Of a stretch of DNA of 64,000 bases, positions 17,006 through 26,673 are shown piece after piece. Numbering within the stretch: the stretch's first letter is position 1; each line of letters begins with the position of its first letter. This DNA comes from CAYYWP01 sp050176585 (lineage in GTDB: Bacteria; Desulfobacterota; Binatia; HRBIN30; CADEER01): positions 55,567-119,566 of the forward strand of contig JBFXHX010000011.1 in assembly GCA_050176585.1 (NCBI GenBank), read 5' to 3'. A model generated the notes under the pieces. That model saw only the letters and a program-made list of their open reading frames with translations, made no database searches and had not been told where the DNA came from. The translations under genes were made by a program, and so were the position numbers.

Positions 17006-18808
17006 GTGAAATCACTCGTCCGCATCGCCAACGCCGGCGGGTACTGGGGCGACGATCCGGAGGCGCTCCGCCGGCAGGTGACCGGCGGACCGCTCGATTA
17101 TGTGACCATGGATTTCCTGGCGGAAATCACCATGGTGATCCTGCAACGCCAGCGCGCTCGGGATCCCAAAGCGGGCTTCGCGCGCGATTTCATCGAGCAC
17201 CTGCAGCTCGCGCTGCCGCCGATCGCAGAGAGCGGTGTGACCGTGATCGTCAATGCCGGCGGCATCAATCCGACCGGCTGTGCCGAAGCGGTCGAGGCGC
17301 TCTGTGCGCGCGCAGGCGTCGACCTGCCGCTCGGCATCGTGGACGGCGATGACCTGCTGCCGGAGCTCGCAGCGCTCGAGGCTGCCGGCGTGCAGCTGGA
17401 CCATATGGACGGGAGCCGCCGTTTCGCGGAGATCCGCGGGCGGGTCGTCGCGGCCAACGCGTATCTGAGCGCCGCACCCGTCGTCGCGGCCCTGCGCGGC
17501 GGCGCCCGCATCGTCATCACCGGGCGCACCACAGACGCCGCGCTCATCCTCGCGCCACTCGTGCATGAGTTCGGCTGGGCGTGGGACGACTGGGATCGGC
17601 TCGCGGCGGGCATCGCCGCCGGCCACATCCTCGAGTGCGGGGCGCAGGCCACCGGAGGCAACTTCACGGATTGGCAGCGCATCCCGTCCATGCTCGACGT
17701 CGGCTACCCCATCGCCGAAGCACGCGCCGACGGGACGTTCGTCGTCACCAAGCATCCACACACCGGCGGCGTCGTGAGCTTGCGCACCGTCACCGAGCAG
17801 TTGCTCTACGAGATCGGCGACCCGCGCGCATACGCAACCCCTGACGTGGTCGCAGACTTCACGAGCCTGCAGCTCTCGCTCGACGGGCCCGACCGCGTGC
17901 GCGTCTCCGGCGCGCGCGGCCGGCCCGCCCCGCAGAACCTGAAGGTATCGGTCGTGTACCAGGCCGGCTATCGCGCCGTCGGCACCGCGCTGATCTCGGG
18001 TCCGAACGCCGTCGCCAAAGGCGAGCGACTCGCGGAGATGCTCTGGCACCGCCTCGGGACCGACTTCACCGATCGCCGTGTCGACTTCATCGGCCACAAC
18101 GCGTGCTGGGGCGGTGCCGTGGCCCCCGCGCACGAGCCAAACGAGATCATCTTCCGCGCCGGTGTGGCCGACGCCGATCGCGCCAAGATAAAGCGGTTCG
18201 CCGACCACTTGCTCGGCTTCGCGCTGCAAGGGCCGCCCGGTCTCGGCCTCTTCGGCGGCCGCCCGGACGTTCAGGAAGCTTTCGGCTTCTGGCCGGCGCT
18301 GGTGCCGCGCGACCGCGTGACCGCGCGCGTCGCCCTTCGCCATGGCGGCGAGCAGGCGGTCCAGGAGGTGCCCCTGACGCTACCCGCGGCGCCGCCGACC
18401 CGCGCGCCGGACGCGGCGCGTGAAGTCGCCATCGAGGTGGCGGACGGCGAGCGCGCGGCGCGCACCAGCCGCGTACGCCTGCAGACGATCGCGTACGCGC
18501 GCTCCGGCGACAAGGGTGACCACGCCAACATCGGCGTCGCCGCGCGCTCTCCGCAGGCGTACGGTTTCCTCCGCGAAGCGCTCACGGCGAAGCGCGTGCG
18601 CGCCTTCTACCGCGATCTCGTCCGCGGCCCGATCGAGCGCTACGAACTCCCCAACCTGTTGGCGTTCAACTTCCTCATGCAGCACGCGCTCGGCGGCGGC
18701 GGTACGCTCTCGTTGCGCGTCGACCACCAGGGCAAGACGCTCGCGCAAGGCCTGCTGGCGCTGGAGCTGGACGTGCCCGAGGACGTGCTCGCCTCAGTGG
18801 GCGCGTGA
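17006..18808 (+). CDS. AtuA-family protein (DUF1446), acyclic terpene utilisation type
   Basis: A 600-residue protein of the AtuA/DUF1446 family, named after a gene needed for acyclic terpene (citronellol/geraniol) use in Pseudomonas. The long N-terminal domain (residues ~1-450) starts VRIANAGGYWGDDPEAL and has LAEITMVILQRQRARDP, TVIVNAGGINPTG, ITGRTTDAALILAPLVHEFG, ECGAQATGGNF and KHPHTGGVVSLRTVTEQLLY. The C-terminal ~110 residues form the AtuA-like small domain: YARSGDKGDHANIGVAARSP and YELPNLLAFNFLMQHALGGG. GTG 17006 begins VKSLVRIANAGG, the usual N-terminus. No acyl-CoA carboxylase or other terpene-pathway genes are nearby, so the substrate is open; the family is secure. Confidence 0.88.
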   Translation: MKSLVRIANAGGYWGDDPEALRRQVTGGPLDYVTMDFLAEITMVILQRQRARDPKAGFARDFIEHLQLALPPIAESGVTVIVNAGGINPTGCAEAVEALCARAGVDLPLGIVDGDDLLPELAALEAAGVQLDHMDGSRRFAEIRGRVVAANAYLSAAPVVAALRGGARIVITGRTTDAALILAPLVHEFGWAWDDWDRLAAGIAAGHILECGAQATGGNFTDWQRIPSMLDVGYPIAEARADGTFVVTKHPHTGGVVSLRTVTEQLLYEIGDPRAYATPDVVADFTSLQLSLDGPDRVRVSGARGRPAPQNLKVSVVYQAGYRAVGTALISGPNAVAKGERLAEMLWHRLGTDFTDRRVDFIGHNACWGGAVAPAHEPNEIIFRAGVADADRAKIKRFADHLLGFALQGPPGLGLFGGRPDVQEAFGFWPALVPRDRVTARVALRHGGEQAVQEVPLTLPAAPPTRAPDAAREVAIEVADGERAARTSRVRLQTIAYARSGDKGDHANIGVAARSPQAYGFLREALTAKRVRAFYRDLVRGPIERYELPNLLAFNFLMQHALGGGGTLSLRVDHQGKTLAQGLLALELDVPEDVLASVGA

Positions 18809-18848
18809 CTACCCCCTAAGCATCGAGGCGCCGCGCCTGGCAGAATCC

Positions 18849-19550
18849 TCACGTCCGGGCGCGCTGGCCGAACAGGATCTTGCGCGCTTCCTCGTCGGGG
18901 CCGCCGCCGGCGGCGTGGGCTTCGCGGATTTCCTTGCCGACGTCGTAGCCGCGTTGCACCGCCGGGCGCTGCTTCATGCGCTCGAACCAGTTCCGCATAT
19001 TCGGAAACTCATCGAGAGATTGGCCCAAGCGCTCGTACGGGGCCACCCACGGCCAGGACGCCATGTCGGCGATCGAATACTCGCCGCAGATGTAGTCGCG
19101 GCCGGCCAGGCGCTTGTTGAGCACGCCGTAGAGGCGGTTGACCTCGTTGCTGTAGCGCTGGATCGCGTAGGGGAGCTTCTCGGGGGCGTAGATGACGAAG
19201 TGGCCCGCCTGCCCGCTCATCGGACCGAGGTTGGCCATCTGCCACATCAGCCACTCGGTGACCTCGACCCGACCGCGGAGGTCGGTCGGCATGAAACCCC
19301 CGGTCTTGTCGGCGAGATAGAGCAGGATCGCGCCGGATTCGAAGATCGATACCGGTCGCCCGCCGCCGGGCGGCTCGTGGTCCACGATCGCCGGCATGCG
19401 GTTGTTCGGGCTGATGGCGAGAAACTCCGGCGTGAACTGCTCGCCGCGCCCGATGTTCACCCATTTGACCTCATACGGCAGGCCCATCTCCTCGAGCGCG
19501 ATGCTGATTTTCCAGCCGTTCGGCGTTGGCCAATAGTAGAGATCGATCAT
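18849..19550 (-). CDS. yfcG: Glutathione S-transferase, YfcG/Nu-class-like
   Basis: A 233-residue GST. The thioredoxin-like N-terminal domain starts MIDLYYWPTPNGWKISIALE and has GRGEQFTPEFLAISPNNRMP followed by AIVDHEPP and SIFESGAILLYLADKTG, typical of the YfcG/YghU group, which uses glutathione as a disulfide-bond reductase. The all-helical C-terminal domain contains YSIADMASWPWVAPYERLGQ. ATG 19550 was chosen over 19565. It converges with the AtuA gene, 40 bases away. Subclass assignment rests on the PTPNG motif and is reasonable; the substrate is not known. Confidence 0.88.
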   Translation of the reverse strand: MIDLYYWPTPNGWKISIALEEMGLPYEVKWVNIGRGEQFTPEFLAISPNNRMPAIVDHEPPGGGRPVSIFESGAILLYLADKTGGFMPTDLRGRVEVTEWLMWQMANLGPMSGQAGHFVIYAPEKLPYAIQRYSNEVNRLYGVLNKRLAGRDYICGEYSIADMASWPWVAPYERLGQSLDEFPNMRNWFERMKQRPAVQRGYDVGKEIREAHAAGGGPDEEARKILFGQRART

Positions 19551-20078
19551 CGGTCCACCCCGCATGAGCGCCGCGCGACGCGGTGCGTTTCGCTTTCGGT
19601 ATTGGAGGGAATGCCGCAGCTCTTATCGGCGGCAAGGAACTCCGTCAACGCCGTGCCCGTGCAATCGCGAGACGCGCAGCTGCGCGCAAGGTGTTTCAGC
19701 GTTGGCATCTTCGCGGCTGCGGATCGGAGCAGTCGACACCACCACTTCTCGGGACGCTTGCACCGTGGCGCCATAGCAAGGGGATGAGGATCATCGATCG
19801 CTCGGCGCCACCTGCCCGGGTGCCGCGCTCCTGGATGAGCACGGCACTCACCAGGCCCTGTGCGGCGGCAGCGGCTCGCCGTTTGGGTCGAGGGCGTTCA
19901 GCACACGTACGTGCCGTCGACGCAGTCTGCAGGGGCGGTCCAGCCTGCTCCTTGCCGAGTTGCGTGCGCGCTGTGCTGGCTGCATCGCCAGGTTGCTCGG
20001 GGCTTTCGAGCGCCATTGCGACCGCGGAGAATTCGCTCGGACCGCGGATTCGATTTCATCGGCCGCATGACGGCGCCT
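19551..20078. other. 528-base spacer with no recognisable gene
   Basis: Between the GST start and the glpD stop. Several frames are open, as expected at this GC content, but none resembles a protein I know. One short minus-strand frame runs from ATG at about 20066 to TGA at 19898-19900 and ends PADCVDGTYVC; it is basic and Cys-containing but otherwise undistinguished. Base composition is slightly less GC than the neighbouring genes, which may indicate a decayed region. Confidence 0.35.
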
Positions 20079-21677
20079 TCAACGGGCTGCTACCCCCGAG
20101 GCAACCGTGCCAGCGGGCAGATAGCCCGCGGCGAGCTCGGCGTACGACCGCACCTGCTGGTCGATCCACGCCGCATCGCGGCCTAGCTCCTCCGCGATCA
20201 GCCGGGCGGCCAGCGGCGCGGCCTCGATCGAGGCGCGCGCATCGAGCAGCAGCGAGCGCGTGCGGCGCGCGAGAGCATCTTCGAGCGTGCGGGCCATCTC
20301 GTGGCGCGCCGCCCACGTGATCTGACCGCGGTAATAGGGCAGCCGGTCGTGGAGCAAGGCGCGGCGCGCCGGTTCCTGATCGAGAAACGCTTGCACGTCG
20401 GCGGCATCCGAACCGTACATCTGCATGTGGCGCGCGCTGGGCAGGGTGGGATCGGTCGGGGCGAGGCAGCCGTGCAGGCGCAGATGCTCGGTGACGCACG
20501 GGCGCTCGGGCAAGCCGCCGACCGCGACCGCGTCGTCCACGGTGTCCTGCGCCATCTTGCGGTATGTCGTCCACTTGCCGCCCACGATAGTGACCAGCCC
20601 GCCCGGGGAGATCACGACCACGTGCTCGCGCGAGATCGATTTCGTCGCCAGCGCGCCGTGGACCGGCTGCACGAGCGGGCGCAGGCCGGCGAAGTAGCTG
20701 AGCACGTCCGCCTCCGCAGGCGCGCGATTCAGGTAGCGCGCCGCGTTGCGCAGGATGAAGGCGACCTCTTCGTCGAGCGGCCGCGGCTCGATCGCGGGCT
20801 CCGCGACGGGCGTGTCGGTGGTGCCGATCAGACAGCGATCCTGCCACGGGATCACGAACAGCACGCGTCCGTCGTCCGTCTGCGGCACCATGATCGCCGT
20901 ATCGCTGGGTTGAAACCGGCGGTCGAGCACCAGGTGCACGCCCTGGCTCAGCGACACCATGGGCTCGCTGGCGCGATCGTCGAGACGCCGCACGGCGTCG
21001 GTGAACGCGCCGGTGGCATTGATGACCACTTTGGCGCGGAGCTCGCGTTGCCGGCCGGTCTCGCCGTCCACCGCCATGACGCCGCGCACCATTCCACCGG
21101 CTTTCAGCAAGCCGACCGCGGCCATGTAGTTCACCAGCACGGCCCCGTGATCGGCGGCGGTCTGCGCCAGCGCCAGCGCCAGGCGCGCATCGTCGAACTG
21201 CGCGTCATGGTACATGGCGCCGCCGATCAGGTGTTTCGTTTCCACGTTGGGAATGCGCTCGATCGTCTGCTTGCGGTTCAGCTGGCGCGACTTCGCGATG
21301 TTCAGCCGCCCCGCGAGCACGTCGTAGAGCTTGAAGCCGATGCCGTAGAAGGGCCCCTCCCACCACTTGTAGCGCGGCACGACGAACGCCAGATCGTGCA
21401 CGAGGTGGGCGGCGTTGCGGCACAACAAACCGCGCTCGCGCAGCGCCTCGAGCACGAGCGCGACGTTGCCTTGCTTCAAGTAGCGCACGCCGCCGTGCAC
21501 GAGCTTGGTGCTGCGGCTCGAGGTGGCCTTGGCAAAGTCGTACTGCTCGATCAACAGCGTGCGATAGCCACGCGTCTGCGCATCGACGGCCACGCCGAGG
21601 CCCGTCGCCCCGCCGCCGATCACGATGACGTCCCACGGCTCGCCGTCGAGCCGTGGGATCATGCGCTCGCGCTTCAT
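20079..21677 (-). CDS. glpD: Glycerol-3-phosphate dehydrogenase (FAD-dependent)
   Basis: Oxidises sn-glycerol 3-phosphate to dihydroxyacetone phosphate at the membrane, passing electrons to quinone. The 532-residue product has the N-terminal FAD dinucleotide-binding motif VIVIGGGATGLGVAVDAQTR, then ATSSRSTKLVHGGVRYLKQG, both diagnostic of GlpD/GlpA. Further conserved parts are VVINATGAFTDAVRRLDD, IPWQDRCLIGTTDTP and GGKWTTYRKMAQDTVDDA; the C-terminal helical DAO_C domain follows. It is the last gene of a minus-strand cluster, 25 bases after marC. No glpK or glpF is in the window. Confidence 0.95.
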   Translation of the reverse strand: MKRERMIPRLDGEPWDVIVIGGGATGLGVAVDAQTRGYRTLLIEQYDFAKATSSRSTKLVHGGVRYLKQGNVALVLEALRERGLLCRNAAHLVHDLAFVVPRYKWWEGPFYGIGFKLYDVLAGRLNIAKSRQLNRKQTIERIPNVETKHLIGGAMYHDAQFDDARLALALAQTAADHGAVLVNYMAAVGLLKAGGMVRGVMAVDGETGRQRELRAKVVINATGAFTDAVRRLDDRASEPMVSLSQGVHLVLDRRFQPSDTAIMVPQTDDGRVLFVIPWQDRCLIGTTDTPVAEPAIEPRPLDEEVAFILRNAARYLNRAPAEADVLSYFAGLRPLVQPVHGALATKSISREHVVVISPGGLVTIVGGKWTTYRKMAQDTVDDAVAVGGLPERPCVTEHLRLHGCLAPTDPTLPSARHMQMYGSDAADVQAFLDQEPARRALLHDRLPYYRGQITWAARHEMARTLEDALARRTRSLLLDARASIEAAPLAARLIAEELGRDAAWIDQQVRSYAELAAGYLPAGTVASGVAAR

Positions 21678-21702
21678 CCCCGCGCCGCCCGGGCGCGCGG
21701 TG

Positions 21703-22359
21703 TCATGTCGCGCCCGGTCCGCGCAGCGTAGGAAACAAGCCGTGAATCCCGTCGGCCATAAACTGCACGGCCATCGCCACCAGGATCATGCCCATCAAGC
21801 GGCTGACGACGTTCACACCCGTGCGCCCGAGCAACCGCAGGAGAGCGTCCGAGTAGCGCAGAAAGGCCCAGCAGAGCAGCGCGTTGGCGACGATGCCGAC
21901 TACCAGCGTGCCCCAGAGGTGCCATGCCATCGCCTGGTGGTCGAACACGATCACCGTGCTCAGCGAACCGGCGCCGGCGAGGATCGGCGTGCCAATCGGC
22001 ACGATTGCGATCTCGCGCCACTGCGCGGCCTCCGCGGCTTCGGCCGGCGTCGTCTTGGCGCGACTGACCTCGCCCTGGAGCATCGACAGGCCCATCAGGA
22101 GGATGAGCACGCCGCCGCCCACCTGGAAGGCGGGCACGGTGATGCCGAAAAAATGGAGCATGTCCTCGCCGATGAGGAGTGCCAGCATCAGCGCCAGGAA
22201 CACGGTGGTCGCGGCGAGCAGTGCGACGCGCCGGGTGGTCTCGGCGGTCGGCGCCTGGACCATGGCGAGGTACAGCGGCACCGCGTGCACCGGGTTGAGG
22301 ACCGAGAACAGCGTGACGAAGAAGCTCAGCCCGAAGCCGAGCACCGTAGTGCGCTGCAT
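21703..22359 (-). CDS. MarC-family integral membrane protein
   Basis: A 218-residue protein with six predicted membrane spans, of the MarC/NAAT family (function disputed; once thought to be linked to multiple antibiotic resistance). Starts MQRTTVLGFGLSFFVTLFSV followed by LNPVHAVPLYLAM, the typical N-terminal signature, and has PIGTPILAGAGSLSTVIVF and VNVVSRLMGMILVAMAVQFM near the end. ATG 22359 was preferred to a TTG at 22380. It lies between the SnoaL-like gene (30 bases upstream) and glpD (25 bases downstream), so the three are probably co-transcribed. Confidence 0.88.
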   Translation of the reverse strand: MQRTTVLGFGLSFFVTLFSVLNPVHAVPLYLAMVQAPTAETTRRVALLAATTVFLALMLALLIGEDMLHFFGITVPAFQVGGGVLILLMGLSMLQGEVSRAKTTPAEAAEAAQWREIAIVPIGTPILAGAGSLSTVIVFDHQAMAWHLWGTLVVGIVANALLCWAFLRYSDALLRLLGRTGVNVVSRLMGMILVAMAVQFMADGIHGLFPTLRGPGAT

Positions 22360-22389
22360 GCGCGAGTGGCGGCCGCCCAAGCCGGCGCG

Positions 22390-22890
22390 CTAGGGCTGTA
22401 ACACGGAGGGATCGTACCAGTAGCGCTCGCGTACGATCTTGCCGTTCTCGATCTCGTGGACGGCCACTTCGTGAAGCTCCACGGTCTGCCCGCTCTCCGC
22501 CAGCGTCATCCGGCCGTCCCACTCGATCACGATCGTGCTGCCATCCGCCAGCACGGCGCGCGGGATCAACAAGGCGCTGCTCACCATGCGGCGAAACATG
22601 TCGAACTTGTCCCTCAGCGCCTGAATGCCGACGGTCGGCGGACTGCTCGCCTCGGTCGACTCGACGGCGTCGTCGTAGAGCGCGAGCATCGCCCCCTGAT
22701 CGTTCGACAGCGTGACGTCCACGATGTGCCGCGCCAGCTTGCGCAACTCGGCATTCGCGTCGACCGCAACCGCGCGCGTGGTGACCGCGCGGCGCGCTGG
22801 CGACTTGGCGACGGGGTTTTTCGCCCGTTTGGCCGCCGTCCGTTTCGCCGTGCGCTGGACCTGCAGCGCCTTGCCGCTTCGCATGCCCAT
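22390..22890 (-). CDS. SnoaL-like/NTF2-fold protein with basic N-terminal tail
   Basis: A 166-residue protein. The first ~50 residues are an Arg/Lys/Ala-rich tail (RTAKRTAAKRAKNPVAKSPA), which looks disordered and could bind nucleic acid. The remainder has the cone-shaped NTF2-like pattern: HIVDVTLSNDQGAMLALYDD, then VGIQALRDKFDMFRRM, IVIEWDGRMTL and ELHEVAVHEIENGKIVRERY. Such domains are isomerases, hydrolases or ligand binders; no catalytic assignment is possible here. A strong RBS (GGGAGG, five bases before ATG 22890) decides the start. First gene of the SnoaL-like/marC/glpD cluster. Confidence 0.78.
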   Translation of the reverse strand: MGMRSGKALQVQRTAKRTAAKRAKNPVAKSPARRAVTTRAVAVDANAELRKLARHIVDVTLSNDQGAMLALYDDAVESTEASSPPTVGIQALRDKFDMFRRMVSSALLIPRAVLADGSTIVIEWDGRMTLAESGQTVELHEVAVHEIENGKIVRERYWYDPSVLQP

Positions 22891-23030
22891 GCTGACCTCC
22901 CGCGGTGGCGGGCACCATGGACTCGAAGCGCATGCGACGTCAAGGCGCGCGACCGCGGCGCCGTCCACCCTCGTCCGTGGCGTATCGCGCGGCCGTATGG
23001 CTTTATGGCCGCATCGGAGGTCCGCCAGTC

Positions 23031-23603
23031 GTGTATCGGGGTGAACAGGGCGCAGCGACCCGCGCGCGCGTCAAGCGCGGCGCGCGCACATTGGTCGTCA
23101 TGGCATTGCTGGCGGGCTGCTCCGAGCAGATCCCCATCCACGTCCAACCCAACCCGCTGGCGAGCTTCGCCGATTATCACACCTACGCGTGGATAACCGC
23201 GCCGCCGACGCCCGCGCCCGGTGCACCGGAGACCGGCAGGGAGGTGTTCGGCTGGCGGGTCGAGAATGCGGTGGACACGGCGTTGAAAACGCGCGGGTAC
23301 CTGCTCGACGAGCGCCAGCCCGACCTGCTGGTCCGCACGCTGACGACGATCGAGGAGCGCTATGCGGACACGATCCAGGGCTACCAGCACTACCGCAACG
23401 CCGGCGGTGAGCAGCCGCTGTTCAGCGCCTTTTCCCTCGGTTACGAGGAAGCCACGGTGATCGTCGAACTGTATGACGCGCAAACGCACGCGCTTCTCTG
23501 GCGCGGCAGCACCGCGATCGCGATGGATGCGAAGCGGCGCGCCGACCGCGCCGCGGCCGGCGTGGCCGAGATGTTCAAGTCGTTCCCGGCCCGCCAGGGA
23601 TGA
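23031..23603 (+). CDS. DUF4136-type lipoprotein
   Basis: A 190-residue lipoprotein: a basic start (RARVKRGAR), hydrophobic core TLVVMALLAG and lipobox LAGC, so the mature protein starts at a lipidated Cys (about residue 30). The mature part has DYHTYAWI, DTALKTRGYLLDERQPDLLV and VIVELYDAQTHALLWRGSTA with a C-terminal amphipathic helix FKSFP, the pattern of DUF4136 envelope lipoproteins. GTG 23031 is chosen because GGAGG lies ten bases upstream and because starting at the internal ATG 23100 would leave no signal peptide. It diverges from the SnoaL-like gene. Confidence 0.82.
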   Translation: MYRGEQGAATRARVKRGARTLVVMALLAGCSEQIPIHVQPNPLASFADYHTYAWITAPPTPAPGAPETGREVFGWRVENAVDTALKTRGYLLDERQPDLLVRTLTTIEERYADTIQGYQHYRNAGGEQPLFSAFSLGYEEATVIVELYDAQTHALLWRGSTAIAMDAKRRADRAAAGVAEMFKSFPARQG

Positions 23604-23620
23604 AGAGCCGGGTCGGGCAG

Positions 23621-23825
23621 GCTGTTCGCTGTTCCGCTGTTACGGAAGTACACGAGCTCGGGCGGTCGCTGCGAATCTGAGCCGGCCACTGCACATGACT
23701 CGACATCCCTTGCCAGCGTGCCGCAGGGGCATTCTGCCGCACAAACGTGTCGGCCAGGTCCTCAGAGAGTTGTGTCAGCGATATCCGCGGGCCCCCAAAC
23801 AGTAAGCGCCCAAGCGCGTAACAGC
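23621..23825. repeat. Family B repeat: iterated GCTGTT with inverted arm
   Basis: GCTGTTCGCTGTTCCGCTGT (23621-23640) is three copies of a GCTGTTNC word. GCTGTTACG (23636-23644) recurs exactly inverted as CGTAACAGC (23817-23825) just before the yejEF stop. It occupies most of the convergent spacer between the lipoprotein gene and the transporter. Similar words occur at 33932-33967 and 50839-50963. Confidence 0.5.
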
Positions 23826-23838
23826 CCGTGATCCTGCG

Positions 23839-26673
23839 TTACGCCGTCCCGGCGTGAATCGCCGCCGGCGCGCCCAGCGCCGCAGCGAGCAAGGTGCGGG
23901 TGTACTCCGCCTGCGGCGCGGTGAAGATCTGCTCAGCAGGGCCCTGCTCGACCACCACGCCGTCCTTCAGCACCACGATGCGATGGCTCATCGCGCGCAC
24001 GACGCGCAAGTCATGGCTGATGAACAGATAGGCGAGCCGGTGACGGGCCTGCAGCGTGCGCAGCAGGTCGACGATCTGGGCCTGCACGGACACGTCGAGC
24101 GCCGAGGTCGGCTCGTCCAGGATGAGGAGCGCCGGCTTGAGCACCAGCGCGCGGGCGATGGCGATCCGCTGGCGTTGGCCGCCGCTGAACTCGTGCGGAT
24201 AGCGATGGCGCGTCTCGGGATCGAGGTCGACTTCGCGCAACGCCGCGGCGATGAGCGCCTCGCGCTCGGCGTGGTCCGCGCCGATGCCGTGCGCGCGCAG
24301 TCCCTCGCCGACGATCTGGCCGACCGACAGGCGCGGGTTGAGTGAACCGTACGGATCCTGAAAGACGATCTGCATCTCGCGCCGTAGCGGCCGGAGCGCA
24401 CCGCCGCGCAGCTCGCCGAGCTCTCGGCCGTCGAACAGCAGCCGGCCCTGACTGTCGACCAAGCGCAGCACCGCCAGCGCCAGCGTCGTCTTCCCCGAGC
24501 CGCTTTCGCCGACGATGCCCACCGTCTCGCCGGCCCGCACCTCCACAGTGACGCCGTCGAGCGCGCGCACGTGGTCGACCGTGCGGCGCAGCACGCCCTG
24601 CTTGATCGGATACCAGACGCGCAGCGCGTCGCAGCTCAGCACCACCGGCGCGGCCGGCGGTACCGGCGCGGGGACGCCGGAGGGCTGCGCGGCGAGCAGG
24701 CGCCGCGTGTACGGGTGGTGCGGCGCGCCGAACACAGCCGCCACTGCACCCTGCTCGACGATTCCGCCCGCCTGCATCACGCACACGCGGTCGGCGATAG
24801 CGCGCACGATCGAGAGATCGTGCGTAATGAACAACATGGCCATCCCGAGGCGCTGCTGGAGCTCTTTCAGCAGCGCGAGCAGCTGCGCCTGGATGGTGAC
24901 GTCGACCGCGGTGGTCGGCTCATCGGCGATCAAGATGTCCGGCTCGTTCGCCAGCGCCATGGCGATCATCACCCGCTGGCGCTGTCCGCCGGACAGCTCG
25001 TGCGGGAATGCGCCGAGCCGGCGCTCTGGATCGGGGAGCCCCACGAGGCGCAGCAGCTCGATCGTGCGCGCGCGAGCGGCCGCCGCGCCGAGGTCGCCAT
25101 GCACGGCCAGGCTCTCGCTGATCTGGCGCTCGATCGTGTGCAGCGGGTTCAGCGAAGTCATCGGCTCCTGGAAGATCATCGCGATGCGATCGCCGCGCAC
25201 GCGGCGGAGCGTGTCCCCCGACGCGCCGACCAGCTCGACGCCCTGAAACCGGATGCTCCCGCTCGGGTGGCGCGCGTGCGGGTAGGGCAGCAACTGCAGA
25301 ATGGAGAGCGCGGTCACCGATTTTCCGGAGCCGCTCTCGCCGACCAGGGCCAGCGTCTCACCGGGTCGCAGGTCGAACGACGCGCCGACCACGGCGTCGA
25401 CCGCGCCTGCGCCCTCGCCGAAGCGGACGCGCAGGTCGCGCACGCTCAACAGCGTATCATCCGCCGGCTCGGCGGCGGGCGCGCCGGCGGCGGGTGCGGG
25501 CTGGCGGCGCGGCATCCGCCGCGCATCGCCGGGGCCCGCCGGTACCGCGGCCAACGTCCTCCGCGGGTCCAGCGCATCCCGCGCGGCTTCGCCGATGAAC
25601 ACCAGCAGCGTCAGCATGGCGGCGATGACCGTGAAGCCCGTCAGGCCGAGCCACGGCGCTTGCAGGTTGTTTTTGCCCTGCTGGAGCAGCTCGCCGAGCG
25701 ATGGCGATCCCGGCGGCAGTCCGAAGCCGAGGAAATCCAGCGCGGTAAGGGTCACCACCGCGCCGCTGGCAATGAACGGCAGGAAGGTGAGCGACGAGGT
25801 CATGGCGTTCGGCAGCAGGTGCCGGAACATGATGCCCGCGTCGCCGACGCCGAGGGCGCGCGCCGCCCGCACGTAATCGAAGTTCCGCCCGCGCAGAAAC
25901 TCCGCGCGCACGACGCCGACCAGGGTCATCCAGCTGAACAGCAGCAACAACCCGAGCAGCCACCAGAAACTCGGGGTGACCACGCTCGCCAGGATGATGA
26001 GCAGGAACAGGGTCGGCATACCCGACCAGATCTCGATGAAGCGCTGCAGCAAGAGGTCGACCCACCCGCCGAAGTAGCCCTGCACCGCGCCGGCGGCGAT
26101 GCCGATGATCGAGCTCAACACGGTCAGCGTGAGGCCGAACAGCACGGACAAGCGGTACCCGTAGATCAATCGCGCCAGCACATCGCGCGCCTGGTCGTCG
26201 GTGCCGAGCCAGTTCTGCCAGGTCGGCGGCGACGGCGCCGGTCCGGGGAGGTCGCGCACGATGGTGTCGTAGCTGTACGGAATGGGCGGCCAGACCATCC
26301 ATCCGTCCTCGCGGATAAGCCGCTGCACCTCCGGATCGCGGTAGTCCGTCGCCGTTTCGAGAAAGCCCCCGAACGTGGTCTCCGGGTACGCGACGAACAC
26401 GGGCGTATAGAATCGCCCGGCGTAGCGGACGAGCAGCGGCTTGTCGTTGGCGATCAGCTCGGCGCCGAGCGCCACCAGGAGCAAAGCGACGAAGATCCAG
26501 AGCGACCACCACCCGCGGCGGTTGGCGCGGAAGTTCGCCATCCGGCGCCGGTTGAGTGGGCTCAGCGGGAGCGCGGAGCGGCCGGCTGGCGGAGAGGGTC
26601 GGCCCTCGGCGGGCAGTGCGTCCCGGCTGCCGGGCACCGGGGCCGGTTTGGCGTCGGCGAGGTGAGAGCTCAT
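23839..26673 (-). CDS. yejE-yejF: Fused peptide ABC transporter permease and double ATPase (YejE-YejF)
   Basis: One uninterrupted frame of 944 residues. Residues ~1-386 are a YejE-type inner-membrane permease: [20 protein letters not shown], the periplasmic [40 protein letters not shown] and the EAA-like [13 protein letters not shown], ending [11 protein letters not shown] Pro/Ala linker ([18 protein letters not shown]) leads into a YejF-type tandem ATPase: Walker [16 protein letters not shown] and signature [16 protein letters not shown] in the first half, [17 protein letters not shown] and [16 protein letters not shown] in the second. E. coli has these as separate proteins of 341 and 529 residues. 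An internal ATG at 25515 could also start a free YejF. The start overlaps the yejB stop (ATGA). It imports peptides. Confidence 0.92.
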   Translation of the reverse strand: MSSHLADAKPAPVPGSRDALPAEGRPSPPAGRSALPLSPLNRRRMANFRANRRGWWSLWIFVALLLVALGAELIANDKPLLVRYAGRFYTPVFVAYPETTFGGFLETATDYRDPEVQRLIREDGWMVWPPIPYSYDTIVRDLPGPAPSPPTWQNWLGTDDQARDVLARLIYGYRLSVLFGLTLTVLSSIIGIAAGAVQGYFGGWVDLLLQRFIEIWSGMPTLFLLIILASVVTPSFWWLLGLLLLFSWMTLVGVVRAEFLRGRNFDYVRAARALGVGDAGIMFRHLLPNAMTSSLTFLPFIASGAVVTLTALDFLGFGLPPGSPSLGELLQQGKNNLQAPWLGLTGFTVIAAMLTLLVFIGEAARDALDPRRTLAAVPAGPGDARRMPRRQPAPAAGAPAAEPADDTLLSVRDLRVRFGEGAGAVDAVVGASFDLRPGETLALVGESGSGKSVTALSILQLLPYPHARHPSGSIRFQGVELVGASGDTLRRVRGDRIAMIFQEPMTSLNPLHTIERQISESLAVHGDLGAAAARARTIELLRLVGLPDPERRLGAFPHELSGGQRQRVMIAMALANEPDILIADEPTTAVDVTIQAQLLALLKELQQRLGMAMLFITHDLSIVRAIADRVCVMQAGGIVEQGAVAAVFGAPHHPYTRRLLAAQPSGVPAPVPPAAPVVLSCDALRVWYPIKQGVLRRTVDHVRALDGVTVEVRAGETVGIVGESGSGKTTLALAVLRLVDSQGRLLFDGRELGELRGGALRPLRREMQIVFQDPYGSLNPRLSVGQIVGEGLRAHGIGADHAEREALIAAALREVDLDPETRHRYPHEFSGGQRQRIAIARALVLKPALLILDEPTSALDVSVQAQIVDLLRTLQARHRLAYLFISHDLRVVRAMSHRIVVLKDGVVVEQGPAEQIFTAPQAEYTRTLLAAALGAPAAIHAGTA

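Noticed and set aside
18420..19787. Plus-strand open frame of ~455 codons across the AtuA end and the GST gene
   Set aside because: Antisense to the GST gene and out of frame with AtuA, with no recognisable domain.
22992..23022. GGCCGTATGGCTTTATGGCCGC as a possible family A copy
   Set aside because: Only part of the core matches and the tail is missing; it also contains the RBS region of the lipoprotein gene, so the resemblance may be chance.
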